NCBI GenBank assembly: GCA_030634675.1
Contig: DAOWAH010000124.1
Coordinates: 1 to 5,657 of the forward strand
Direction: 5' to 3'
DNA length: 5,657 nt
Source: Fidelibacterota bacterium
GTDB lineage: Bacteria > Marinisomatota > Marinisomatia > Marinisomatales > TCS56
Positions 1 to 5,657 of this stretch are shown here, piece after piece (position 1 is the first letter of the stretch; each line of letters starts with the position of its first letter). The notes beneath the pieces were generated by a model that saw nothing but the letters and a program-made list of their open reading frames with translations, made no database searches and was not told the DNA's origin. Both the position numbers and the translations under genes were made by a program.

Positions 1-2619
1 GACCATAACATTGCCCCACTGTTCAGCGGTGGTGGGATACATCAGATCAGCTGCATCAACATAAGTCATGGGTGGTGCAGAACCAATACCAACCAGGTTT
101 ATAGGCTGGGTAATGAACAATTCGGTCATATTAGACGGGGGAGTATTGTATTCGGCTATATAGCCGGTGACAACTATACTGTCACCTACATAGAGAACCG
201 GGTACGCAGAACTGTCGGGGGCATAGCTGAGAATTGCGCTCCAGGGACCGCCCTTAGGGTCGGCGAAGATGAATTTAATTCCGTCACCGGCATAACTCAA
301 TCCGGTAGGCATAGTCACGATACCGGTAAGGGTAACCGTGTCACCAAATACGGGTGACATGTCGGAAGTCGCATCGCCAGCTGTTTTCAGGAGGTCGCTG
401 TAAAGCACTTGCTGAATACGCTGGAAGCGGGCAATACCGGTTTGAACGATATCGCGAGCAAGTCTCGGTAGCAATTTGAAATTATCGCGTTCATAAGTCA
501 TGACACCAACAATTTCATCAAGTTCCTGACCATTCTGATCAAAATAAAATTCCCAGATATCATCGACTTGCACCGAATTGGTCCCATCGGTGACCTCCCA
601 GGCAGAATAGGAATCATCTGTATCCGTAGCCGTTATATCAGCTAATCTGACCAGAACGCCTTCATAGGCCTCATCCATAGTACCGCCAGTCATGATTTCA
701 GCAGCAGTGACAGTGATCGGATCAAATGGATGCTGGGCTGGACCGTAAACCACGCATTCAATTATATTTTCAATTTCGGTTAAACCCCAATATTCAGTTA
801 CCTCTCCAGTCAGAACAACACTATCGCCTTCGGCTATTGAAAGAACAGTGTCACCCAGGGGTGTTGTGATGGGGAAATTATCCCAACCACCATAATTGAA
901 TGCAACTATACCGCTCCAGGCAGTATCATCGTCCTGTACATGGAGATAACGGTTAGAGTAACTGCCCCAGAATTCGGCGGTAACTACACCACCAATGGTG
1001 ACGGTATCTCCATCAAATGGAGAATCGCCACTGGGGTCAGTGGTGTACTGGATATTGTAAATCGGTGTTAGATCGCTTGGTGCCCAGACAGCATAAAGAA
1101 CAGTATCGGAATGTACGACTGCGTTTACACCGTCATCAGCGCTGATAAAATAGCTCACAAATGAGCCGTCTACCTGGGCCGGGATATCAGCAGAATAACT
1201 AAATCCAGTACCAGCGACCATGGCGGCGGCTGAGTAGTCGCCATCACCGACTTTGTAATTCAATTCTACCGTGACGGTACCGTCATCTACGACGTCTGCA
1301 GAAACAGTAACGACATCGTCCGGGGTTGGATTGGCAGGGGTATTAATGACATTTGAAATATTCGGTGATACATCACCGAGAACTTCAAAATCAGCGTAGT
1401 AGCGCGGGAACAGCTGATAGCCGCTATCATAGGGTTCTGAATTGTCGTACTGGCCGATAATACCAGTAATATTCATTGTCCCGACGGGTTCGGTCTGACC
1501 AGGAATGTCGGTTGCACTATCGATCCGCAGTGTCATTGAAGAATCACTGACGTCAGTGATGGTTAAATTTGCTGAACCGGACGTAGGCCAGGTACCACCG
1601 GTAATCTGAGCAATACTGACTTTTACCAATTCAGATTCGATTGACTCCGTTAAATTTAATATATCTTCAATTGACAATTCCTGGATCGCCGGTAATACAC
1701 AAGCACTGCTGATGAAAGTTATATCAGACAGGGCAGCCGGTAAAATCCGAGTCACGCCAGAATTTAATTCAAGCTCACCGGTAATAGTAATGAAATCACC
1801 TTCGGCCAGATCAGTTGGCGATAGTGTCGAACCTTTAATATAGATACCGCCGGTAGCATCCTGTAAAGTAAACTCTGCCGTAGAACCAGAGAAACTTTCT
1901 GATGTTACAAATCCGCGGGTTGTTACTGAGGTTCCAACTGCGGTAGCCCTTGCAGCTGCAACCGTGATAATGCCCGGAGTTGGAGTTGCGATATCCGAGA
2001 ATCCTCGAGGCTGAATCTGATAGGCGTTATACTCTCCTACTACACCTCTGATATCAAAAGTACCAGTTGGTGCAGTACCGCCATCCAGGTCGGTTTGGCG
2101 GTCGATGCGGAAAGTTACCGTATTAGCCGAATCATCATCGGAAATAGTAATATCAGCATTAATATTATCAGCTGGCCAGACATCACCACCAACAATTTTC
2201 ACATTGTAGATTTCTACCAGTTCACTTTCCAGGGATTCACCGTTAGCCAACAGACCGGTAACGGTAACCGGCTGGTAGGCCGGCAAATCATTGCCGGAAC
2301 TAACAACGGTAACATCTGCAGAATCCACCGGAATAACTTCCAGCTTGCCACTGTAATCATCAATTTCGCCGGTAACTTCAACTAAATCCCCGCTAAGCAG
2401 GTTATAGTCAATTCCGTATTTGTAAATAACGATGCCACCAGTGGAATCCTGGATCACATATTCACTGGAATTGGAACTGGCGAAGTTAATAGTGGTTACG
2501 ATACCTGCTGTAGTGACCGTTTGTCCTTCTGCCGTTGCCCGTGCTTCGGCAATGGTAATTGTTTGGGCGAACGAAACAGTCATTACCAACATAAAAACTG
2601 AAAACAGTTTTAGTTTCAT
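1..2619 (-). CDS. Secreted OB-fold repeat protein, 3' end missing (873 codons present)
   Basis: The frame is open from ATG at 2619 to the window edge with no stop, so the C-terminus is missing. Residues 1-18 form a signal peptide (MKLKLFSVFMLVMTVSFA, likely cut before Q19; no lipobox cysteine). The mature part is a chain of beta-rich units. Unit 1 is about residues 20-210, unit 2 about 217-412, an Ig-like domain about 417-512, unit 3 about 518-725, and unit 4 about 734 to the edge. Each unit has an OB-fold signature: a TVTxxGxVT strand, a (I/L/V)QD strand, then GDxVxVTGE. In units 1-3 a second half follows with an ESELVKV or YEGVLVRL strand. This resembles OB folds of YhcR-type extracellular nucleases and Bacteroidota DUF5689 proteins (recognised by pattern only). 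A nuclease, phosphatase, lamin-tail or sorting domain could lie beyond the window; none is visible here. An AGGAG site 6 nt upstream fixes the start. The gene follows the 714-aa gene by 17 bp, so it is co-transcribed with it. Substrate and function are unknown. Confidence 0.9.
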   Translation of the reverse strand, partial: MKLKLFSVFMLVMTVSFAQTITIAEARATAEGQTVTTAGIVTTINFASSNSSEYVIQDSTGGIVIYKYGIDYNLLSGDLVEVTGEIDDYSGKLEVIPVDSADVTVVSSGNDLPAYQPVTVTGLLANGESLESELVEIYNVKIVGGDVWPADNINADITISDDDSANTVTFRIDRQTDLDGGTAPTGTFDIRGVVGEYNAYQIQPRGFSDIATPTPGIITVAAARATAVGTSVTTRGFVTSESFSGSTAEFTLQDATGGIYIKGSTLSPTDLAEGDFITITGELELNSGVTRILPAALSDITFISSACVLPAIQELSIEDILNLTESIESELVKVSIAQITGGTWPTSGSANLTITDVSDSSMTLRIDSATDIPGQTEPVGTMNITGIIGQYDNSEPYDSGYQLFPRYYADFEVLGDVSPNISNVINTPANPTPDDVVTVSADVVDDGTVTVELNYKVGDGDYSAAAMVAGTGFSYSADIPAQVDGSFVSYFISADDGVNAVVHSDTVLYAVWAPSDLTPIYNIQYTTDPSGDSPFDGDTVTIGGVVTAEFWGSYSNRYLHVQDDDTAWSGIVAFNYGGWDNFPITTPLGDTVLSIAEGDSVVLTGEVTEYWGLTEIENIIECVVYGPAQHPFDPITVTAAEIMTGGTMDEAYEGVLVRLADITATDTDDSYSAWEVTDGTNSVQVDDIWEFYFDQNGQELDEIVGVMTYERDNFKLLPRLARDIVQTGIARFQRIQQVLYSDLLKTAGDATSDMSPVFGDTVTLTGIVTMPTGLSYAGDGIKFIFADPKGGPWSAILSYAPDSSAYPVLYVGDSIVVTGYIAEYNTPPSNMTELFITQPINLVGIGSAPPMTYVDAADLMYPTTAEQWGNVMV
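1084..1371 (-). other. Ig-like domain inserted between OB-fold units 2 and 3
   Basis: Residues about 417-512 break the OB-fold series. The segment NVINTPANPTPDDVVTVSAD, then VELNYKVGDGDYS, then VSYFISADDGVNAVVHSDT has the strand pattern of an Ig or fibronectin-like spacer found in Bacteroidota-type extracellular proteins. It probably acts as a rigid linker between the N-terminal pair of units and the C-terminal ones. Confidence 0.65.
1384..2562 (-). repeat. Tandem protein repeat: OB-fold units 1 and 2 of the secreted protein
   Basis: Unit 1 (residues 20-210, about 1990-2562) and unit 2 (residues 217-412, about 1384-1971) start with nearly the same sentence: ITIAEARATAEGQTVTTAGIV against ITVAAARATAVGTSVTTRGFV. 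They keep the same order of QDxTGGI, GDxxxITGE, ESELVxV, a TFRID or TLRID strand, and a closing YQIQPRGFSDI or YQLFPRYYADF. The nucleotide sequences have diverged in this stretch, so the duplication is old. Units 3 and 4 are more distant copies. Confidence 0.85.
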
Positions 2620-2625
2620 GCCTTA

Positions 2626-2631
2626 CTCCTT
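2626..2631 (-). promoter_or_regulatory. Strong Shine-Dalgarno AAGGAG for the OB-fold repeat gene
   Basis: On the minus strand the 17-bp gap between the two operon genes reads ACAAAAAGGAGTAAGGC, followed by ATG. AAGGAG ends 6 nt before that ATG, which is near-optimal spacing, and it decides the start at 2619. The upstream operon gene has no comparable site. The second gene may therefore be translated independently and at least as efficiently as the first. Confidence 0.85.
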
Positions 2632-2636
2632 TTTGT

Positions 2637-4781
2637 TTACTTGATTATTAAAAATTTACCTTCTTTGATCTGATTATCTGAGAAGTTTTCAACCGTGAAT
2701 AAATACAGCCCTGAAGCAATTGCCTGGTTATATTGACTGATCAGGTCCCAGGCGTGCTCTCCACCACTCATAATCGGATCTTTATTGCTGTCAATATTCT
2801 TTATATCCTCACCGCGATACCCTGAGTCGTGCTGGATTATATCCACAAGGTCACCGGCTAGAGTAAAAATACGGATTTCTGCATGAGCCGGAAGATTCTG
2901 GAACCAGATCATCCGGTCCCGGCTGCCATATCCATCCCACTGGGCCTGTCCCCGATACGGGTTTGGATAGACACTGGGATTTCCTACCCAGGAACTATCA
3001 GCTTCCGGAACAATCCCGGGATAAACATAATGTCCCCGGCGGTTATCGGTAACCGAACTTTCCAGGCTGGTCAAATTTGCTTCAGGATCACCCCTGTCGT
3101 AGGCGGTCACTGAGTAATAATTCAACCAACCATTTTTTACGCCCTTATTTTCAAATTTGTAATGGTATTCTCGGTCATCAATCTTAACCGAATCCGGCTC
3201 GCCGATTTCATTCTTGATCCTGATTTGATCAAGCCCGGTGTTGAAGCCAATATTCTGATCGTTTTCATTATAAATATCAAATTCTCCCAGCAGTGTAAAT
3301 TCCGCCATTTCACCGCCCACTGTCTTATGAGCGCTGTAAATGCGGTAACCCTCAAAATCTTTTTCCTGACTCACCGGGTCAATAAATAACTCAGCATTAT
3401 TGGCCCAGTAGATGGTTACCATCTGATCCCCCACCTCGACCGTCATATTCGGTTTTGGCGGTGGCTCCGGTAAAATATACCGATCTAATATGCCATCACC
3501 ATCAGTATCCTCGCCTTCATCGAGAATATTATCCCGGTTTTTATCCTCACCATCATAGGCTTTTTGAGCCCAGTCCATATTCACATGCAGGGCGGCCCGG
3601 CGGAATTCGCTGTCTGAACCACCGTCACTCCAAGGTGCTGTAACAACTGCAAACACAATCTGACAGGATTCTCCCGGGGGCAACTCCCAACTGGTGGAAT
3701 CTATATTAGCCGGCTGTGATCCTAGGGGACCGGAAGAGAGTTGAAAGAGCCAGCTGTTGGAGATGTCAGGATAGCCGTTAGTGTAGGTTCCGGTGGTTCC
3801 CGTAATCGGACCGGTGGGAACACTCTTTGTCATTATTTCATAGCGCTCAATATCGATCATCGGCATGGCATAGGCGGGATAATCGGTGTTCACCGAACTG
3901 GACCAGGTCCACTGGTGATAATAAGAATCAATGTAAGACTTCGGCACGGTACTGCCCAGCATAGTAATACCGATATAAGATTGAGCCCAGCCATCATCAC
4001 CATCGGCATCGTACTGGTATCCGATATCACGGGCGAAACCGGCGGCATCCACCGTTTCATCAAATCCGTCCAGGTTATCATACCAGGAGAATCCGCCACC
4101 AGGTTCGTAAATACTGGTATAATTCATGTTACCGATAGAGGCATCCACCCAGAGTCCGGCGTAAATATCTTCTATTATATCAGTCGAGGCATTAGTGATG
4201 GTATAGTTAAGAATAGTGAAAGCATCTGCAAATGTAAAATTCCAGGAATATGTCTCCAGGTGAACATTAATACCCAATGGTTCGTGATTATCAACCACTT
4301 GTCCATAATCCTGAAAATCCATCAGCATATCCTGATGGGACACGGCATCGAGTGAAAAATATTTTGCCATTGGGTCATCTGAAGTAGATGAAATGGAAGA
4401 CCTGGTTTTGATTCCGGAGGATGCAAAGAATTCAAATCCTTCCGACCCGGATTCAAAAACGCCATCTACGATTGCCGTACTTACTCTCCGGTCCCCGCTC
4501 ACTTTACCACCGACCCAGAGACCGGCAAAGGAAAAATGCTCGATCTGTTCCCGTAGGATTTCCGTATGCTGGCGATACTGGCATGATGGAAGAATCTCGC
4601 CGTTGATTTTATTCCAACCATTCCCCAGAACACCATAATTAGTTATTGTCATACCTAATTGGCTTACGACCGTATACTTGTCAAATTCGTCTTCAGCAAA
4701 TTGACCAAATGCTGCTCCCACAATTAGAATTGAAGTGAGGTAATTTGCAGCAATCAGTTTCAATCTTTTTTCCATTTCCAT
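2637..4781 (-). CDS. Secreted surface protein with FnIII-like and FlgD-like C-terminal sorting domain (714 aa)
   Basis: Residues 1-26 form a Sec signal peptide (basic KRLK, hydrophobic core LTSILIVGAA, cleavage probably AFG|Q). Residues about 30-400 are a large aromatic- and Gly-rich, beta-type region (FAGLWVGGKVSGDRR, WVDASIGNMNY) that I cannot assign to a named family. Residues 413-433 are an acidic loop (DTDGDGILD) of calcium-binding type. Residues about 440-585 look like a fibronectin-III fold (VTIYWAN, DFEGYRIYSA, YYSVTAYDRGDP). Residues about 600-714 form a FlgD-like Ig domain and C-terminal target: YPNPYRG, IRIFTLAGDLV, ASGLYLFTVEN, and KEGKFLIIK right at the stop. In Bacteroidota and Marinimicrobia such ends accompany export by type IX secretion, so an outer-surface or secreted location is inferred. 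An in-frame TGA at 4790-4788 limits the start to Met1 or Met3 (4775). Neither has a clear Shine-Dalgarno; Met1 is chosen as the longest. It is the first gene of a probable two-gene operon. No catalytic motif is seen, and a structural or binding role is a guess. Confidence 0.93.
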   Translation of the reverse strand: MEMEKRLKLIAANYLTSILIVGAAFGQFAEDEFDKYTVVSQLGMTITNYGVLGNGWNKINGEILPSCQYRQHTEILREQIEHFSFAGLWVGGKVSGDRRVSTAIVDGVFESGSEGFEFFASSGIKTRSSISSTSDDPMAKYFSLDAVSHQDMLMDFQDYGQVVDNHEPLGINVHLETYSWNFTFADAFTILNYTITNASTDIIEDIYAGLWVDASIGNMNYTSIYEPGGGFSWYDNLDGFDETVDAAGFARDIGYQYDADGDDGWAQSYIGITMLGSTVPKSYIDSYYHQWTWSSSVNTDYPAYAMPMIDIERYEIMTKSVPTGPITGTTGTYTNGYPDISNSWLFQLSSGPLGSQPANIDSTSWELPPGESCQIVFAVVTAPWSDGGSDSEFRRAALHVNMDWAQKAYDGEDKNRDNILDEGEDTDGDGILDRYILPEPPPKPNMTVEVGDQMVTIYWANNAELFIDPVSQEKDFEGYRIYSAHKTVGGEMAEFTLLGEFDIYNENDQNIGFNTGLDQIRIKNEIGEPDSVKIDDREYHYKFENKGVKNGWLNYYSVTAYDRGDPEANLTSLESSVTDNRRGHYVYPGIVPEADSSWVGNPSVYPNPYRGQAQWDGYGSRDRMIWFQNLPAHAEIRIFTLAGDLVDIIQHDSGYRGEDIKNIDSNKDPIMSGGEHAWDLISQYNQAIASGLYLFTVENFSDNQIKEGKFLIIK
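2640..2984 (-). other. FlgD-like Ig / C-terminal sorting domain of the 714-aa protein
   Basis: Residues about 600-714 follow the order of FlgD-like and type IX target domains. VYPNPYRG opens it, then DRMIWFQNLPAHAEIRIFTL gives the central strands, HAWDL the next, and IASGLYLFTVE with KEGKFLIIK closes at the stop codon. In the known systems this end directs passage through the outer membrane and is sometimes cleaved. Whether this organism has type IX secretion cannot be seen here. Confidence 0.75.
3483..3545 (-). other. Acidic calcium-binding-type loop in the 714-aa protein
   Basis: Residues 413-433 contain regularly spaced acidic residues in two runs, DKNRDNILDEGE and DTDGDGILD. The second has the DxDxDG(x)LD form of dockerin, thrombospondin type-3 and EF-hand-like calcium loops. 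It sits as a hinge between the unassigned N-terminal domain and the proline-rich PEPPPKP linker before the FnIII-like domain. Calcium binding is inferred from the family pattern and not shown. Confidence 0.6.
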
Positions 4782-4858
4782 ATATCGTCACAACTGGGAG
4801 TATTTAAAACACTAAGTTCAGTTTATGGGTAGGTGGATCAAATTACCATTACCGACTT

Positions 4859-4894
4859 ATTCTAACAATAAAAAATTAGCTATTAACACGCCAA
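4859..4894 (-). promoter_or_regulatory. Possible weak sigma-70-like promoter for the two-gene operon
   Basis: On the minus strand TTGGCG (4894-4889) is followed after 18 nt by TATTGT (4870-4865) and immediately by TAGAAT (4864-4859). The region between is AT-rich. Either hexamer could serve as a -10 box, but only the first has proper spacing to TTGGCG. A Bacteroidota-type TAnnTTTG box was looked for and not found; the closest is TAATTTG near 4840, one base short. Transcription would begin about 75 nt before the ATG at 4781. This is the best candidate in an AT-rich stretch and nothing more. Confidence 0.18.
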
Positions 4895-4969
4895 GGGCTT
4901 GTTAACCCGAATTCCGACATTGACGCAACAAATGCTGTTATTTTTGGTTTTCCCAAGCCTGAATTCATT

Positions 4970-5009
4970 TATCCGCTTTCGCTACGATTAATCGGAGCTT
5001 CGTTGGATA
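4970..5009. repeat. Inverted repeat 1: 40-bp imperfect palindrome centred on CGATTAATCG
   Basis: The 10-bp core CGATTAATCG (4985-4994) is a perfect palindrome. Around the same centre (4989.5) GCT (4981-4983) pairs with AGC (4996-4998), and TATCC (4970-4974) pairs with GGATA (5005-5009). Thirteen of 20 symmetric positions are Watson-Crick and two more are G-T. Both arms also carry a TTCG word in the unpaired part. The shared centre argues for one element and not chance fragments. It lies next to three other palindromes. Confidence 0.7.
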
Positions 5010-5010
5010 A

Positions 5011-5074
5011 GTCCATCTACGCCAAGGCCTGTCTTCCGAAGCACGGTTAGTGCGTAGGAATGGCTTCGATGGAC
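5011..5074. repeat. Inverted repeat 2: 64-bp palindrome with GTCCATC/GATGGAC ends
   Basis: GTCCATC (5011-5017) pairs with GATGGAC (5068-5074), and GCCA (5021-5024) with TGGC (5061-5064), giving 12 of 14 paired positions in the outer stem. Inside it are a small hairpin GCAC-GGTTA-GTGC (5041-5053) and the self-complementary word CTTCCGAAG (5033-5041). CTACGC (5017-5022) can alternatively pair with GCGTAG (5052-5057). On the minus strand the ends read CCATCGAAGCC and GGCGTAGATGG, a palindrome apparently split by the inner hairpin. This layout is typical of REP-like elements, but a second copy is not visible in this window. Confidence 0.65.
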
Positions 5075-5082
5075 AAGCTATA

Positions 5083-5099
5083 AATCTGATGTACAGATT
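5083..5099. repeat. Inverted repeat 3: perfect 6-bp hairpin AATCTG-ATGTA-CAGATT
   Basis: AATCTG (5083-5088) and CAGATT (5094-5099) are exact inverted copies with a 5-nt loop. The middle contains the palindrome TGTACA (5090-5095). There is no T-run after the stem on either strand, so it does not look like an intrinsic terminator on its own. It lies between palindromes 2 and 4 and probably belongs to the same element. Confidence 0.6.
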
Positions 5100-5111
5100 A
5101 GCGGGAACACC

Positions 5112-5140
5112 TGCCCCGATTTATCAGGGGAAACCGGGCA
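5112..5140. repeat. Inverted repeat 4: overlapping alternative hairpins CCCC/GGGG and TGCCC/GGGCA
   Basis: CCCCGAT (5114-5120) pairs with ATCAGGGG (5123-5130) with one bulged A. TGCCC (5112-5116) can instead pair with GGGCA (5136-5140). The two foldings use the same C residues and exclude each other. The hairpin lies about 57 nt after the stop of the membrane-protein gene on the minus strand, so it could slow or end transcription, but no U-tract follows. Confidence 0.55.
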
Positions 5141-5196
5141 AAGTATAGTAATATGTAGATTTAAGGGGAATTGTGACCGCGGTAATCTGAGGCAAG

Positions 5197-5657
5197 TTAG
5201 AAGTTGTAAGAAAGTTTCAATCCCACGGATCGCTTATTCAAATTGAATGTGGGTTCCAGCTCCAGGCTTAATGTTTGACCGTATTTATAGCGTACTCTAT
5301 CGCGTTTTCGTTCGATCACACGAACGCCATGGATAAAATCATAGGCATAATCACCAATTAGTAGAGCAGCACCCAGTAATATTAGCGCTCCGCTCCCTCC
5401 TTTTTGCTCCCGGAATATTTCATGCAATTTAAAAGTGGTATCAGTATTTGTTAGAAAAACAGGTACTTTTTCAAACTGCCGCTCGCTGTCCTTATCACCG
5501 GGATTGAGAATCATGAGTTCATAGTCAGATTTCGGAAAATCTCCTTCTTCCAGACCGGAGATACCCAAAAGTATACTGCTTAAACCAAGGGTCGCCACAC
5601 CAAGGATTTTTATACCGGTTTTTTTCTCACCGGCATAGAAATGGATCATACCGGGGA
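5197..5657 (-). CDS. Small membrane protein with PG-x-x-x-FYAGEKK N-terminal motif, 5' end probably missing
   Basis: The stop TAA is at 5199-5197 and the frame is open to the window edge. An ATG at 5649 gives 150 aa but is probably internal. The codons just before it read P-G, so the protein runs ...PGMIHFYAGEKKTG. This matches the PGxGQFYxGxxxxG pattern that in many Bacteroidota-like proteins (DUF5683-type) sits after a longer N-terminus with a signal peptide. No Shine-Dalgarno is visible in the few bases before that ATG. Counting from it, hydrophobic segments lie at residues about 13-33 and 85-106. Between them is a polar, charged stretch (36-84). After them comes a basic segment VIERKRDRVRYKYG, then alternating strands ending LKLSYNF, whose terminal Phe is typical of outer-membrane beta proteins. 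The fold is therefore a two-helix membrane unit plus a beta tail. Function is unknown. A 415-bp gap with palindromes separates it from the next gene on the same strand, so it likely belongs to another transcription unit. Confidence 0.8.
   Translation of the reverse strand, partial: PGMIHFYAGEKKTGIKILGVATLGLSSILLGISGLEEGDFPKSDYELMILNPGDKDSERQFEKVPVFLTNTDTTFKLHEIFREQKGGSGALILLGAALLIGDYAYDFIHGVRVIERKRDRVRYKYGQTLSLELEPTFNLNKRSVGLKLSYNF

Larger units (their letters stand above)
4782..5196. other. Intergenic region: palindrome cluster plus AT-rich leader
   Basis: This 415-bp gap lies between two genes on the same strand. I see no convincing coding frame, tRNA or known riboswitch in it. It has three parts. 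Positions 5141-5196 are a short unremarkable tail after the membrane-protein stop. Positions 4970-5140 hold four consecutive inverted repeats, annotated separately. Positions 4782-4960 are mostly AT-rich with a short palindrome GTTAAC at 4901-4906, and must supply the promoter and 5' leader of the 714-aa gene unless transcription reads through from the right. Confidence 0.8.

Noticed and set aside
1..18. Frameshift or pseudogene as the reason the OB-fold gene has no stop
   Set aside because: The frame stays open and keeps its domain pattern to the first base of the window, so it is simply cut by the window edge.
2095..2385. Plus-strand open frame of 96 codons
   Set aside because: It lies wholly antisense to the OB-fold repeat gene and shows no family motif.
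2432..2644. Plus-strand open frame covering the gap between the operon genes
   Set aside because: It is antisense to the signal peptide and the Shine-Dalgarno of the OB-fold gene. Its hydrophobic content mirrors the coding strand.
3741..4355. Long plus-strand open frame of 204 codons inside the 714-aa gene
   Set aside because: It is antisense to a gene with a clear signal peptide and recognisable domains. Its translation is rich in I, G, H and R with no domain pattern, as expected for a shadow frame.
4970..5140. CRISPR array
   Set aside because: The repeats are inverted and differ from one another. There are no equal direct repeats separated by spacers of constant length.
5083..5140. Rho-independent terminator for the small membrane protein
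   Set aside because: Stems are present, but no T-run follows either of them on the minus strand.
4782..5196. tRNA or known riboswitch in the intergenic gap
   Set aside because: No cloverleaf with a TTCGA-type arm and acceptor stem could be built, and no conserved riboswitch core was recognised.

Overview
The window carries three protein-coding genes, all read on the minus strand, and one non-coding gap of 415 bp. Two of the genes run off the window. The CDS at 1-2619 has its signal peptide and 873 codons here but lacks its 3' end. The CDS at 5197-5657 has its stop codon here but probably lacks its true start. The only complete gene is at 2637-4781 (714 aa).

The proteins suggest a Gram-negative bacterium of the Fibrobacterota-Chlorobiota-Bacteroidota neighbourhood, most likely Candidatus Marinimicrobia (SAR406 / Neomarinimicrobiota) or a similar lineage such as Calditrichota or KSB1. 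The basis is the 714-aa protein, which ends in a FlgD-like / type IX secretion style C-terminal module (YPNPYRG ... ASGLYLFTVEN ... KEGKFLIIK). A large extracellular protein made of repeated OB-fold units and a small PG-x-x-x-FYAGEKK membrane protein fit the same picture. No rRNA or other phylogenetic marker is present, so the placement is inference.

Layout in transcription order, right to left. (1) 5657-5197 is the end of a small membrane protein. (2) 5196-4782 is an intergenic gap. Its middle (about 4970-5140) is four consecutive inverted repeats resembling a composite REP-like dispersed element. The rest (about 4782-4960) is an AT-rich leader that should hold the promoter of the next unit. 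(3) 4781-2637 encodes a secreted, probably surface-attached protein: signal peptide, large unrecognised N-terminal domain, acidic calcium-binding-type loop, fibronectin-III-like domain and FlgD-like sorting domain. (4) Only 17 bp later, with a strong Shine-Dalgarno, 2619-1 encodes a second secreted protein built from at least four OB-fold units of the YhcR/DUF5689 style, split by one Ig-like domain.

Genes 3 and 4 almost certainly form an operon whose products are exported through Sec and then act outside the cell. Gene 4 may carry a nuclease, phosphatase, lamin-tail or sorting domain beyond the window edge, so its enzymatic role cannot be judged here. I found no tRNA, rRNA, CRISPR array, insertion sequence or transposase. 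The most unusual non-coding item is the palindrome cluster at 4970-5140.
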